Counted from the stretch's first letter, positions 41,860 through 51,103 are shown. The stretch: DNA of 64,000 bases from Streptomyces sp. NBC_00572 (GCF_026341815.1 NZ_JAPENX010000001.1:4154001-4218000), one strand, 5' to 3'. Notes: generated by a model not told the origin, from the letters alone. Program-made: numbers and translations.

Positions 41860-43155
41860 GTGAAGCGCAAGCTCATCGCGGCGATCGGCGTCGCAGGCAT
41901 GATGGTCTCTATCGCTGCGTGCGGTTCCGACAGTGACAAGGGTAAGGACGGCGCCAAGGCGCCGGCCGGGGGCGACAAGACTCTGACCGTCTGGGTCATG
42001 GACGGCTCCGCGCCGGATGCCTGGATGACCGAGGTGAACAAGGCCTTCGAGGCCAAGCACCCGGGCGTCAAGGTCAAGGTCGAGAAGCAGATCTGGAACG
42101 GCATCCAGGAGAAGGTCACCACCGCGCTCTCCGAGGACACCCCGCCGGACGTTCTGGAGCTCGGCAACACGCAGACCGCGGGCTACGCCGCCACGGGCGG
42201 CCTCGCCGACCTGACCGGCGACAAGGCCACGCTGGGCTACGACGCCTGGAACAAGGGCATGGTCGCCTCCAACGAGCTGGACGGCAAGCTCTACTCGGCC
42301 CCCTGGTACGCCGCCAACCGCGTCGTCGTCTACGACAAGGCCGCCTACAAGAAGGCCGGCGTCACCCCGCCCAAGACCCGCGCCGAGTGGATCGAGGGTC
42401 TGAAGAAGCTGAAGGCGTCCGACCCGAAGTCGCAGGCGATCTACCTGCCGGGTCAGTCCTGGTACGTCCTCGCCGGTCTCATCTGGGACGAGGGCAGCGA
42501 CCTCGCGGTCAAGGACGGCGACAAGTGGAAGGGCAACCTGTCCTCCCCCGAGGCCGTCAACGCCATGAACTTCTACAAGGAGCTGGCGTCCTACTCCACC
42601 GCTCCGAAGGACAAGGACGAGGCGACCCCGCAGCAGTCGACCGACGTCATTCCCAAGGGCGGCGTGTCGTCCTGGATCGGTCTCGGCTGGGAGGCCGGCG
42701 GCGCGATCGACGCCATGAAGAAGGCCGGCAAGACCGCCGACTTCGGTTACTTCCCGATCCCGGGCAAGACGGCCGACAAGCCGGGCTCCGTCTTCCTCGG
42801 CGGCTCGAACCTCGCCATCGCCGAGCGCTCCCAGAACAAGGAGCTCGCGAAGGAGTGGCTGGCCCTCGCCGCCGGCAAGGAGTACATGACGAAGTACGCC
42901 ACCGCCACCGCGGGCGCGCTGCTTCCCAACACCGACGCCGCGCAGTTCAAGCCGGCCGCCGGCTCCTTCGCCGAGTCCATGGCCGCGTCCTCCGCCTCCG
43001 GCAAGGTCACCCCGGTCACCCCGGGCTGGGCGAACGTCGAGACCGCCCCGAACCCGATCAAGGACTTCATGACCAAGGTCCTGAAGGGTCAGGACGCCAA
43101 GGCGGCCGGCGAGGCGGCCGACAAGGTCATCAACGAGCGCATCAACCAGCAGTAA
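41860..43155 (+). CDS. dasA: Chitobiose-binding lipoprotein DasA
   Basis: 431 residues from GTG 41860. Lipoprotein signal MKRKLIAAIGVAGMMVSIAA with lipobox cysteine (SIAAC). The mature part is a type 1 ABC solute-binding protein (LTVWVMDGSAPDAWMTEVNK at the front, aromatic sugar-stacking residues throughout). DasA brings N,N'-diacetylchitobiose to DasBC; the MsiK-type ATPase that powers it is encoded elsewhere. Followed by a hairpin and dasB. Confidence 0.95.
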   Translation: MKRKLIAAIGVAGMMVSIAACGSDSDKGKDGAKAPAGGDKTLTVWVMDGSAPDAWMTEVNKAFEAKHPGVKVKVEKQIWNGIQEKVTTALSEDTPPDVLELGNTQTAGYAATGGLADLTGDKATLGYDAWNKGMVASNELDGKLYSAPWYAANRVVVYDKAAYKKAGVTPPKTRAEWIEGLKKLKASDPKSQAIYLPGQSWYVLAGLIWDEGSDLAVKDGDKWKGNLSSPEAVNAMNFYKELASYSTAPKDKDEATPQQSTDVIPKGGVSSWIGLGWEAGGAIDAMKKAGKTADFGYFPIPGKTADKPGSVFLGGSNLAIAERSQNKELAKEWLALAAGKEYMTKYATATAGALLPNTDAAQFKPAAGSFAESMAASSASGKVTPVTPGWANVETAPNPIKDFMTKVLKGQDAKAAGEAADKVINERINQQ

Positions 43156-43187
43156 TCAGCAGCACCAGCAGTAATCCGTAGCCCGGT

Positions 43188-43216
43188 GGTGCGGCCGGTC
43201 ACGCACCGGCCGCACC
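43188..43216 (+). terminator. Attenuator-type hairpin between dasA and dasB
   Basis: GGTGCGGCCGGT (43188-43199) pairs with ACCGGCCGCACC (43205-43216) around five bases. Within an ABC operon such a stem usually lets the binding-protein message exceed that of the permeases. Confidence 0.8.
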
Positions 43217-43304
43217 ATCGGCGCTTCACGAGTGATCAGCGGCCCGCTCCCCCGGGCCGCGCCCCGGTGGGCGCGGGAGCCCCAGAACCGCGAGGAATAA
43301 GACC

Positions 43305-44327
43305 ATGACCGTGGACTCCCAGGGGACGGCGACCGCCGATCCTCAGGACGCGCCCGGGAGGGCGGCAGGGAAGTCTCAGACTCCGCCACCCCCTTCGGGC
43401 CCGAAGGAAGTCCTTAAGCCTTCGCGCGGCAGACGTTCCCTGCCCAGCGGGTGGCTGCCGTACCTGCTCGTCGCGCCTGCCCTGCTGTCCATGGCGGTGC
43501 TGCTGCTCTACCCGCTCATCCGCAATGTGATCCTCTCCTTCCAGCAGCTCAACCGGAAAGAGTTCATCACCCGCGAGACCGTCTGGACCGGCTTCGACAA
43601 CTACACCGAACTCCTGGGTGACCCGGACTTCTGGACCGTCGTCGTCCGAAGCATCGTCTTCACGGCCGTCAACGTCTTCCTCATCATGGCGATCGGCACC
43701 GGCATCGGCCTGCTGCTCAACCGCCTCGGCAAGAAGATGCGACTGGTCCTCTCGCTGGCCCTGATGTTCGCCTGGGCCATGCCGATCGTCGCCTCCGTCA
43801 CGGTCTTCCGCTGGCTCTTCGACGAGCAGTTCGGCGTCGTGAACTGGCTGATGCGCACGCTGGGCTTCGACGGCTACGAGCAGCACAACTGGTTCGAGAC
43901 CGGGTTCTCGACCCTCGTCATCATCATGATCCTGCTCGTCTGGGGCTCCATCCCCTTCGTCGCCCTCAACATGTACGCCGCCCTGACCACCGTCGGGTCC
44001 GAGCTGTACGAGGCCGCGAAGATGGACGGCGCCAGCGGCTGGCGCACCTTCTGGGCCGTGGTCTTCCCGAACCTGAAGTCGTTCTTCATGATCACGACGT
44101 TCCTGGAGATCATCTGGATCTTCAAGGCGTTCGCCCAGGTCTACGCCATGAACCTGGGTGGCCCCGACCGCGGCTCCGAGACGCTCCCGGTCTTCGCCTA
44201 CATCGAGGGCGTCGGCCAGTTCCACTACGGTGTCGCCGCCGCCATCTCCATCCTGACGATCGTGATGCTCATCGCGGTCATGTCCTTCTACTTCCGCCTG
44301 ATCCTGAAGCAGGAGGAGGAGCTGTGA
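43305..44327 (+). CDS. dasB: Chitobiose ABC transporter permease DasB
   Basis: 340 residues. A 60-residue polar N-terminus precedes six helices. The EAA loop that contacts the ATPase is YEAAKMDGASGWRTFWAVVFP (about 225-245). MalF-type permease. Its stop overlaps the GTG of dasC by four bases. Confidence 0.95.
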   Translation: MTVDSQGTATADPQDAPGRAAGKSQTPPPPSGPKEVLKPSRGRRSLPSGWLPYLLVAPALLSMAVLLLYPLIRNVILSFQQLNRKEFITRETVWTGFDNYTELLGDPDFWTVVVRSIVFTAVNVFLIMAIGTGIGLLLNRLGKKMRLVLSLALMFAWAMPIVASVTVFRWLFDEQFGVVNWLMRTLGFDGYEQHNWFETGFSTLVIIMILLVWGSIPFVALNMYAALTTVGSELYEAAKMDGASGWRTFWAVVFPNLKSFFMITTFLEIIWIFKAFAQVYAMNLGGPDRGSETLPVFAYIEGVGQFHYGVAAAISILTIVMLIAVMSFYFRLILKQEEEL

Positions 44328-45190
44328 GCGCCACCACCCAGACTCCGCAGAAGCTGCGCACCAGGAAGCCGCTCACGGTCGGCGTGGTCGCCAAGAACCT
44401 CACCGCCCTCGTGCTCGCGGTCGTGTTCGTCTTCCCCGTGTACTGGATGTTCTCGTCCTCGCTGAAGCCGCAGCACGAGATCATGACGAAGGACCCCGTC
44501 TTCGTCTTCACCCCGACGTTCGAGAACTACTCGACCGCCACCGGCGTCGACCTGTTCTGGACGTACGTCACCAACAGCCTCATGGTCACCATCGGTGCCG
44601 TGGTGCTCGCCCTGCTCGTCGCCCTGGCCGCGAGCTTCGCGATCGCCCGGATGAAGTTCAAGGGGCGCAAGGGCATCGTCCTCATCGTCATGATGGCGCA
44701 GATGGCCCCCTGGGAGGTCATGGTCATCGCGATGTACATGATCTCCCGTGAGAACGACATGCTGAACAGCATTCCGATGCTCACGCTCATCTACTTCGTG
44801 ATGGTCCTCCCCTTCACCATCTGGACCCTGCGCGGCTTCATCGCCGCCGTCCCGGTCGAGCTGGAGGAGGCCGCGCAGATCGACGGCTGCACCCGCGGTC
44901 AGGCGTTCCGTAAGGTGATCTTCCCGCTGCTCGCCCCCGGCCTGATGTCGACCTCGCTCTTCGGCTTCATCACCGCCTGGAACGAGTTCGCCATGATCCT
45001 CATGCTGAACAAGGAGAAGGAGTCGCAGACCCTGACGCTCTGGCTGACCCAGTTCCAGACCGCGTTCGGCAGCGACTGGGGGGCCACCATGGCCGCCTCC
45101 ACGCTCTTCTCGCTCCCCGTGCTCATCGTCTTCCTCTTCCTCCAGCGCAAGGCCGTCGGCGGCATGACCGCCGGCGCGGTGAAGGGATAA
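44324..45190 (+). CDS. dasC: Chitobiose ABC transporter permease DasC
   Basis: 288 residues from GTG 44324 (GTGA overlap with dasB). MalG-type permease, six helices, EAA loop ELEEAAQIDGCTRGQAFRKV. It pairs with DasB to form the membrane channel for chitobiose. Confidence 0.95.
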   Translation: MSATTQTPQKLRTRKPLTVGVVAKNLTALVLAVVFVFPVYWMFSSSLKPQHEIMTKDPVFVFTPTFENYSTATGVDLFWTYVTNSLMVTIGAVVLALLVALAASFAIARMKFKGRKGIVLIVMMAQMAPWEVMVIAMYMISRENDMLNSIPMLTLIYFVMVLPFTIWTLRGFIAAVPVELEEAAQIDGCTRGQAFRKVIFPLLAPGLMSTSLFGFITAWNEFAMILMLNKEKESQTLTLWLTQFQTAFGSDWGATMAASTLFSLPVLIVFLFLQRKAVGGMTAGAVKG

Positions 45191-45199
45191 GGGCTCCTC

Positions 45200-46723
45200 A
45201 TGACCACACTCGTACACGCCACGGACACCCTGACCCGTGACGCGCTCACGGTGCTCCAGCCCGGGTTCGTCGGCACCACGGCGCCCGACTGGCTGCTCCG
45301 CCGCATCGGCGAGGGCCTGTCGTCCGTCGGCCTGTTCGGCCGGAACATCGTCAGCCCCGAGCAGCTCACCGCGCTCACCGCGCAGCTCAGGGCCGAGCGG
45401 GACGACGTCCTCGTCGCCATCGACGAGGAGGGCGGGGACGTCACCCGCCTGGAGGTCAAGCAGGGCTCGTCGTTCCCCGGCAACTACGCCCTCGGCAGCG
45501 TCGACGACGTCGAGCTCACCCGGGCCGTGGCCCGTGAACTCGGCCGCCGGCTCGCGGCCTGCGGCGTCGACCTCAACTGGGCGCCCTCCGCCGACGTCAA
45601 CTCCAACGCCGAGAACCCCGTCATCGGCGTCCGGTCCTTCGGGCCGGACCCGGACCTGGTCGCCCGGCACACCGTGGCGTACGTCGACGGCCTCCAGGGC
45701 GTCGGGGTCGCGGCCTGCACCAAGCACTTCCCCGGACACGGCGACACCAACGTGGACTCCCACGACGCGCTGCCCCGGATCGATGTGGACCTCGCCACAC
45801 TGCACTCCCGTGAGCTGGTACCTTTCCGCGCTGCCGTCGCCGCGGGTACCAAAGCAGTCATGAGCGCGCATATTCTTCTCTCCGCGCTCGACCCCCACCG
45901 CCCGGCCACCCTGAGCCCGCAGATCCTCACCGGTCTGCTCCGCCAGGAACTGGGCTTCGAGGGGCTGATCGTCACCGACGGCATGGAGATGCAGGCCGTC
46001 GCGGCGACGTACGGCATCGAGCGCGGATCCGTCCTCGCCATCGCCGCGGGCGCCGACGCCATCTGCGTCGGCGGCGGGCTGTGCGACGAGGACACCGTGC
46101 TGCAGCTGCGCGACGCGCTCGTCAATGCGGTACGGACCGGTGAACTGCCCGAGGAGCGGCTGGCCGACGCCGCGGCGCGCGTGCGCGCCCTGGCGGCCTG
46201 GACCCAGGCGCACCGGGCCAGGGGGGCTGGATCGGTGTCGGGCGCGGCAGTGCAGGAGGGGACCGCGCCCGGCGCCGACATCGGACTCGTCGCCGCCCGC
46301 CGGGCCCTGAAGGTGACCCGGGGGGAGCGGCCGTACACCCCGATGACCAGCGCTCCCTACGTGGCCTCCTTCACCCCCGTCGCGAACTTCGCGGTCGGCG
46401 ACGAGACGCCCTGGGGCATCGCCGTCGAGCTGGAGCGACTGCTGCCCGGCACGGAGACCGGCTCCTACGCCGACTCCTCGGTGGACGCCGTCCTCGCCGC
46501 CGCGGGGGAGCGGCGGATCGTGGCCGTCGTACGCGACGTCCACCGGCACACGTGGATGATCGAGGCCCTGGACGCCCTGATCGCGGCCCGCCCGGACACC
46601 GTCGTGGTCGAGATGGGCCTCAACGAGGCGGAGCCCCGCGGGGCCCTGCACATCGCCACGCACGGCGCGGCCCGGGTCTGCGGCCGCGCGGCCGCCGAGG
46701 CCGTCGTCGGAACCGGCGCCTGA
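45200..46723 (+). CDS. dasD: Glycoside hydrolase family 3 beta-N-acetylglucosaminidase
   Basis: 507 residues. NagZ-like motifs: KHFPGHGDTNVDSHDALP, the signature with the His-Asp acid/base dyad, and GLIVTDGMEMQAV with the nucleophile aspartate. No signal peptide, so it acts in the cytoplasm, fitting cleavage of imported chitobiose to GlcNAc. A C-terminal domain (about 350-507) follows the barrel. It starts ten bases after dasC. In S. coelicolor the equivalent gene beside dasABC is called dasD; I use that name by position and family. Confidence 0.88.
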   Translation: MTTLVHATDTLTRDALTVLQPGFVGTTAPDWLLRRIGEGLSSVGLFGRNIVSPEQLTALTAQLRAERDDVLVAIDEEGGDVTRLEVKQGSSFPGNYALGSVDDVELTRAVARELGRRLAACGVDLNWAPSADVNSNAENPVIGVRSFGPDPDLVARHTVAYVDGLQGVGVAACTKHFPGHGDTNVDSHDALPRIDVDLATLHSRELVPFRAAVAAGTKAVMSAHILLSALDPHRPATLSPQILTGLLRQELGFEGLIVTDGMEMQAVAATYGIERGSVLAIAAGADAICVGGGLCDEDTVLQLRDALVNAVRTGELPEERLADAAARVRALAAWTQAHRARGAGSVSGAAVQEGTAPGADIGLVAARRALKVTRGERPYTPMTSAPYVASFTPVANFAVGDETPWGIAVELERLLPGTETGSYADSSVDAVLAAAGERRIVAVVRDVHRHTWMIEALDALIAARPDTVVVEMGLNEAEPRGALHIATHGAARVCGRAAAEAVVGTGA

Positions 46724-46750
46724 CCACCGCCTTCCGGCACACGTCGTACG

Positions 46751-46790
46751 CGAAGGGGCCCGGCACCTGAACAGGTGCCGGGCCCCTTCG
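46751..46790. terminator. Bidirectional terminator between dasD and nagB
   Basis: A 19-bp perfect stem (CGAAGGGGCCCGGCACCTG with its complement) and a 2-base loop lie between two convergent genes. Confidence 0.9.
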
Positions 46791-46813
46791 TCGTACACGG
46801 GGTTCCGGGCGGT

Positions 46814-47599
46814 TCAGATGCCCTGCCAGGCGGGCTTGTTCGCGAAGGTGTGACGGAAGTAGTCCGCGAGCTTCAGCTTGGAGGCGGCGGCCTCGTCCAC
46901 CACGACCGTGGCGTGCGGGTGCAGCTGCAGCGCGGAGGCCGGCACGAGTGCCGCCACGGGGCCCTCGACGGTCTGTGCCACCGCCTCGGCCTTGCCCTCG
47001 CCGGTGGCGAGCAGCACCAGGTGACGGGCCTCCAGGATGGTGCCGATGCCCTGAGTGATGACGTGGTGCGGCACCTGCTCGATGTCGTTGTCGAAGAAGC
47101 GGGCGTTGTCCACGCGGGTCTGCTCGGTCAGCGTCTTGATCCGGGTGCGGGAGGCGAGCGAGGAGCACGGCTCGTTGAAGCCGATGTGCCCGTCGGTGCC
47201 GATGCCGAGGATCTGCAGGTCCACGCCACCGGCCTCGGCGAGCGCCGTGTCGTACGCCTCGCAGGCCGCCAGGACGTCCGCGGCGGAGCCGTCGGGGCCC
47301 ATGAAGGCCTCCTGGGAGAGCCCGAGCGGCTCGACGACCTGGCGGAGCACGGTGGAGCGGTACGACTCGGGGTGGCCCGAGGGCAGTCCGACGTACTCGT
47401 CCAGCTGGGCGATCCGGGCCCGCGAGGCGTCCACGGAGCCGGCCTTGACCTGGGCGATCAGGGCGTCGTAGATGGGCAGCGGAGTCGAGCCGGTGGCCAC
47501 GCCGAGCAGCGCGTCGGGCTTGCGGCGCAGGAGGTCGGCGATGCCGTCCGCGATGAGTTCGCCGCCCGCCTTGGCGTCCTTGACGATGACAACTTCCAC
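46814..47599 (-). CDS. nagB: Glucosamine-6-phosphate deaminase
   Basis: 261 residues from GTG 47599, the usual NagB length. Motifs: GVATGSTPLPIYDALI, QLDEYVGL, and LGIGTDGHIGFNEP with the catalytic Asp and His. It converts glucosamine-6-phosphate to fructose-6-phosphate, thus removing a DasR ligand and feeding glycolysis. A dre-like site lies about 42 bases upstream. Confidence 0.95.
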   Translation of the reverse strand: MEVVIVKDAKAGGELIADGIADLLRRKPDALLGVATGSTPLPIYDALIAQVKAGSVDASRARIAQLDEYVGLPSGHPESYRSTVLRQVVEPLGLSQEAFMGPDGSAADVLAACEAYDTALAEAGGVDLQILGIGTDGHIGFNEPCSSLASRTRIKTLTEQTRVDNARFFDNDIEQVPHHVITQGIGTILEARHLVLLATGEGKAEAVAQTVEGPVAALVPASALQLHPHATVVVDEAAASKLKLADYFRHTFANKPAWQGI

Positions 47600-47640
47600 G
47601 CTGTGCCTGCCGATCTGGTGAGGGGCTGGTGAGGGAGCCA

Positions 47641-47656
47641 TGTGGTATAGACCAAT
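47641..47656. promoter_or_regulatory. dre site upstream of nagB
   Basis: TGTGGTATAGACCAAT matches the DasR consensus at about 13 of 16 positions, 42 bases before the nagB start. DasR control of nagB is known in S. coelicolor. Confidence 0.82.
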
Positions 47657-47781
47657 CAAAGCCAAATCTAGCAGAGGAGGGGCCTTCTCCTCATGCCGTT
47701 CCGCCTCCCGGACGCCCCCGCCGCCTCCATCGTCGGCCGCCCGTGTCCCCCCAGCCACTCGAACCCCTCGGACCCTCAAGG

Positions 47782-48534
47782 TCAGGCGATGGAGCCCCCC
47801 GTCGCGTCGATCCACTGCCCGGTCACCCAGCGCCCGTCGTGCGAGGCCAGGAAGGCCACCACGTCGGCTATGTCCTCCGGGGTGCCGACCTTGCCCAGGG
47901 CCGACATCGCCGCCGCTCCCGCCCAGGCCTCGTCGTTCCCCCGCAGCCAGCCCGCGTTGATGTCGGTGTCCACGATGCCCGGCGCCACCGCGTTGACCGT
48001 GATCCCGCGCGAGCCCAGCACCTTCGACAGATAGCGGGTGAACACGTCGAGCGCGCTCTTCGACATCGCGTACGCCATCAGCTCCGGCATCACCGCCGCG
48101 TGCGAGAGGCCCGTCGAGACGTTCACGATCCGGCCCCCGTCGCGCAGTCGCTCCGCGCCGAGTTGCGCGAGGAAGAACGGCGCCTTGGTGTTGACGGCGA
48201 AGACCCGCTCGTACTCCTCCTCGGTGATCGTCGGGAACGGCGAGGAGACCCCGATCCCCGCGTTGTTCACCAGGATGTCCAGGCCCTCGCTGTGGGCGTC
48301 GAACGCGGCCCACAGCGCCTCCGCGTCCCCCGGCACCCCGAGCTCCTGCCCGATCGCGAAGGCCTCGCCGCCGGCGGCCTCGATGGCCGCGACCGTCTCC
48401 TTCGCCGCCGCCTCGTTGCTCCCGTAGTGCACCGCGACCCGCGCCCCGTCGCGGCCGAGCCGCTCGGCGATCCCCCGTCCGATGCCCCGGCTGCCACCCG
48501 TCACCAGAGCCGTCTTTCCTTCGAGCACGCCCAT
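47782..48534 (-). CDS. Short-chain dehydrogenase/reductase
   Basis: 250 residues. Classical SDR: TGGSRGIGRGIAE cofactor loop, NNAGIGV, and a catalytic Ser/Tyr/Lys (STGLSHAAVMPELMAYAMSKSAL). Substrate unknown. It is divergent from a TetR regulator with 83 bases between starts and a palindrome in the gap. Confidence 0.9.
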   Translation of the reverse strand: MGVLEGKTALVTGGSRGIGRGIAERLGRDGARVAVHYGSNEAAAKETVAAIEAAGGEAFAIGQELGVPGDAEALWAAFDAHSEGLDILVNNAGIGVSSPFPTITEEEYERVFAVNTKAPFFLAQLGAERLRDGGRIVNVSTGLSHAAVMPELMAYAMSKSALDVFTRYLSKVLGSRGITVNAVAPGIVDTDINAGWLRGNDEAWAGAAAMSALGKVGTPEDIADVVAFLASHDGRWVTGQWIDATGGSIA

Positions 48535-48555
48535 GACGACGCCCCCCTCATTTCT

Positions 48556-48569
48556 GTAGCGGTCGTTAC
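48556..48569. promoter_or_regulatory. Putative TetR operator between SDR and tetR
   Basis: GTAGCGGTCGTTAC is an imperfect palindrome of the form GTA-n-CG-nn-CG-n-TAC, placed between the divergent starts. Confidence 0.45.
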
Positions 48570-48617
48570 GAAAAGACCGTACCCCACTTCCGTAGTGCCC
48601 GCTATAGAATTCACTCC

Positions 48618-49220
48618 ATGGTGACGACACAGCGCGGCCGCCCCCGCTCCTTCGACCGGCTCACGGCCCTGGAGAAGGCCACGATGGCCTTCTGGGAGCA
48701 CGGCTACGAGACGACTTCCGTCTCCGACCTCACCCGCGCCATGGGCATCAGCGCCCCCAGCCTCTACGCCGCCTTCGGCGACAAGAAGACGCTGTTCGAG
48801 GAGGTCGTCGAGGCGTACACCACCTCGTACGGGGCGTACGGCGGCCGGGCCTTCGCGGAGGAGGCGACCGCCCGCGGCGCCATCGGGCGGGTCCTGAGCG
48901 AGGCCGCCGAGCTCTTCACCGAGCCGGGTCACCCCCGCGGCTGCCTGATGATCTCCGCCGCGACCAACTGCTCGACCCCCGAGGTCGAGGAGTCCCTGAG
49001 AGGCCACAGGAACGCCAACCTGGCGAGCTTCGAGGCCCGGATCCGCCGGGACGTCGAGTCGGGCGAGCTGCCGGCCGACACCGACCCCCGGGCCCTCGCC
49101 CGCTTCAGCGGCGCCGTCCTCCAGGGCATGTCCCAGCAGGCCCGCGACGGGGCGACGGCGGAGGATCTGGCGGCCGTGGCCGCGACGGCGATGCGGGCCT
49201 GGCCCCCGGAGTGCCCGTAG
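48618..49220 (+). CDS. TetR-family regulator
   Basis: 200 residues. Helix-turn-helix in SVSDLTRAMGISAPSLYAAFGDK (about 35-57). The ligand domain (HPRGCLMISAATNC, ARFSGAVLQGMSQQARDGAT) is of the TetR_C_16/33-like kind often found next to SDR genes. It probably represses the divergent SDR and itself in response to a small electrophile; this is inference. Confidence 0.88.
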   Translation: MVTTQRGRPRSFDRLTALEKATMAFWEHGYETTSVSDLTRAMGISAPSLYAAFGDKKTLFEEVVEAYTTSYGAYGGRAFAEEATARGAIGRVLSEAAELFTEPGHPRGCLMISAATNCSTPEVEESLRGHRNANLASFEARIRRDVESGELPADTDPRALARFSGAVLQGMSQQARDGATAEDLAAVAATAMRAWPPECP

Positions 49221-49419
49221 GGCCGGCCCCGGAAACACCCGCGGGCCGCGGCGCCCGGCGGGACCCTCAGCCCGCCCGGCACCGCAGCCCGGAGTTGCAT
49301 CGGCCGGGGGTGTGCGGTCCCTCGGCCGTGTGGGAGGTCTCGACGCAGTCAGGGCAGAGAGCGTCGGGTACCTCGTTCCATCCTCCTGTGCGGGGAGGAT
49401 GGAGGTCTATTGCATTCAT
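49221..49419. other. Non-coding region downstream of tetR
   Basis: No gene is supported. It holds the end of the TetR transcript and leads to the dre-like site at 49420; no clear terminator stem was seen. Confidence 0.45.
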
Positions 49420-49435
49420 TGTGGACTAGACCATT
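49420..49435. promoter_or_regulatory. dre-like DasR site upstream of the PdtaS-like kinase
   Basis: TGTGGACTAGACCATT keeps TGG and CTAGACCA of the DasR consensus (about 13 of 16), as good a match as the nagB site. It lies 108 bases before the kinase start. Confidence 0.6.
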
Positions 49436-49530
49436 CTTGTCTGTCTATCCACAGGAACACGGTCCTTCCTGGCCCATCCTCCAGCACGGAGCCCCGGAGA
49501 TCCAGGTTCACCGCCCCTTTATTCCGCGGG

Positions 49531-49545
49531 TACGCTCGCACCGTG
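49531..49545 (+). promoter_or_regulatory. -10 element for leaderless kinase mRNA
   Basis: TACGCT (49531-49536) ends six bases before GTG 49543, the spacing expected if transcription begins at the start codon. Confidence 0.5.
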
Positions 49546-51018
49546 CCCTCCATGAACGACCTCGTGCGCCAGCACACCGCCCTGAGCGACTCCGACCTCG
49601 AGTGGCTCCACCTGCTGGTGTCGGAGTGGCAGCTGCTCTCCGACCTCTCCTTCGCCGACCTCGTCCTCTGGGTCCCGACCCTCGACGGCACGCGGTACGT
49701 GTCCGTCGCCCAGATGCGGCCGAACACCGGCCCCACCTCCTACCAGGACGACATGATCGGCCACCTCGTGCCGCGCGGCCGCCGCCCGCTGCTCGACGCC
49801 GCGCTCGACGAGGGCAGGATCGTCCGCGAGGGCGACCCGGAGTGGCGCGAGGAGGTCCCGGTACGGGTCGAGTCCATCCCCGTGCGCCGCGAGGGCCGGG
49901 TCCTCGGCGTCATCGCCCGCAACACCAATCTGCTGACCGTCCGCACCCCCTCCCGCCTGGAGCTCACCTACCTCCAGTCGGCCTCCGACCTCGCCCAGAT
50001 GATCGCGGCCGGGACCTTCCCCTTCCCCGGCGAGCAGGTCGACATGGACTCCTCGCCCCGCGCCGGCGACGGACTCGTCCGCCTGGACGCCGAGGGCATC
50101 GTCCAGTACGCCTCGCCGAACGCCCTCTCCGCGTACCACCGGCTCGGTCTCGCCGCCGACCTCGTCGGCCAGCACCTGGGCCAGATCACCGCCGAACTCG
50201 CCCCCTCGCGCGGTCCGGTGGACGAAGCCCTGGTCACCCTTGCCTCCGGCTACGCGCCCCGCGAGTTCGAGGTCGAGGGCAACGGCGGGGTGATCCAGCT
50301 CCGCGCGATCCCGCTCAAGCCCAAGGGCACCCGCATCGGTTCGCTCGTCCTGCTCCGGGACGTCACCGAACTGCGCCGCCGGGAGCGCGAGTTGATCACC
50401 AAGGACGCCACCATCCGGGAGATCCACCACCGGGTGAAGAACAACCTCCAGACGGTGGCCGCCCTGTTGCGCCTCCAGGCCCGCCGGATGGACTCCGACC
50501 AGGGCCGCGAGGCACTCAACGAGGCCGTGCGGCGCGTCGGTTCGATCGCGATCGTTCATGAGACGCTGTCCCAGAACCTGGACGAGCGCGTGGAGTTCGA
50601 CGAGATCGCCGACCGCGTGATCGCGATGGTCGCCGAGATCTCCCCGGGCAGGGTGACCTGCCGGCGCAACGGCCGCTTCGGCATTCTGGACGCCGAGGTC
50701 GCGACCCCGCTCTCGATGGTCCTCACCGAGATCCTCCAGAACGCCCTGGAGCACGCGTTCACCCAGGGCGACGAGGGCACCGTCGAGGTCACCGCCGTGC
50801 GCGGCGAGCCCAGGGCCGACGCCCGGCTCCTGATCACGGTTCAGGACGACGGCCGCGGTCTGCCCGAGGGCTTCGATCCGCAGCGGGCCGGCAACCTCGG
50901 CCTCCAGATCGTACGGACCCTGGTGGAAGGGGAGTTGGGCGGATCCTTCGACATGTTGCCGGGCGCCGAGCGCGGTACGAAGGTGGTCCTCGACATTCCC
51001 GTGCATCCGCAGAAGTAG
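49543..51018 (+). CDS. PdtaS-like sensor histidine kinase (HisKA_2 type)
   Basis: 491 residues. N-terminal GAF-like domain (about 15-160), a PAS domain (about 180-285), then the HisKA_2 box EIHHRVKNNLQTVAALLRLQ with the phosphorylated His near 296, and a HATPase domain (LQNALEHAFTQG, DDGRGLPEGF, GNLGLQIVRTL). No membrane helix, so it is cytosolic. The mycobacterial PdtaS (Rv3220c) works with the ANTAR regulator PdtaR to bind RNA; no response regulator is beside it here. The adjacent wblE repeats the Rv3220c-whiB1 pairing. GTG 49543 suits leaderless start; ATG 49552 is the alternative. Confidence 0.9.
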   Translation: MPSMNDLVRQHTALSDSDLEWLHLLVSEWQLLSDLSFADLVLWVPTLDGTRYVSVAQMRPNTGPTSYQDDMIGHLVPRGRRPLLDAALDEGRIVREGDPEWREEVPVRVESIPVRREGRVLGVIARNTNLLTVRTPSRLELTYLQSASDLAQMIAAGTFPFPGEQVDMDSSPRAGDGLVRLDAEGIVQYASPNALSAYHRLGLAADLVGQHLGQITAELAPSRGPVDEALVTLASGYAPREFEVEGNGGVIQLRAIPLKPKGTRIGSLVLLRDVTELRRRERELITKDATIREIHHRVKNNLQTVAALLRLQARRMDSDQGREALNEAVRRVGSIAIVHETLSQNLDERVEFDEIADRVIAMVAEISPGRVTCRRNGRFGILDAEVATPLSMVLTEILQNALEHAFTQGDEGTVEVTAVRGEPRADARLLITVQDDGRGLPEGFDPQRAGNLGLQIVRTLVEGELGGSFDMLPGAERGTKVVLDIPVHPQK

Positions 51019-51067
51019 TAGTCGCACGGCAGAACGCGCACCGGAAATCGTCCGGCGCACACAGCAG

Positions 51068-51103
51068 CGAGCCCCGGACCGAAGGAAATCGGTCCGGGGC
51101 TCG
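51068..51103. terminator. Bidirectional terminator between the kinase and wblE
   Basis: CGAGCCCCGGACCGA (51068-51082) and its exact complement (51089-51103) form a 15-bp stem between convergent genes. Confidence 0.88.
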
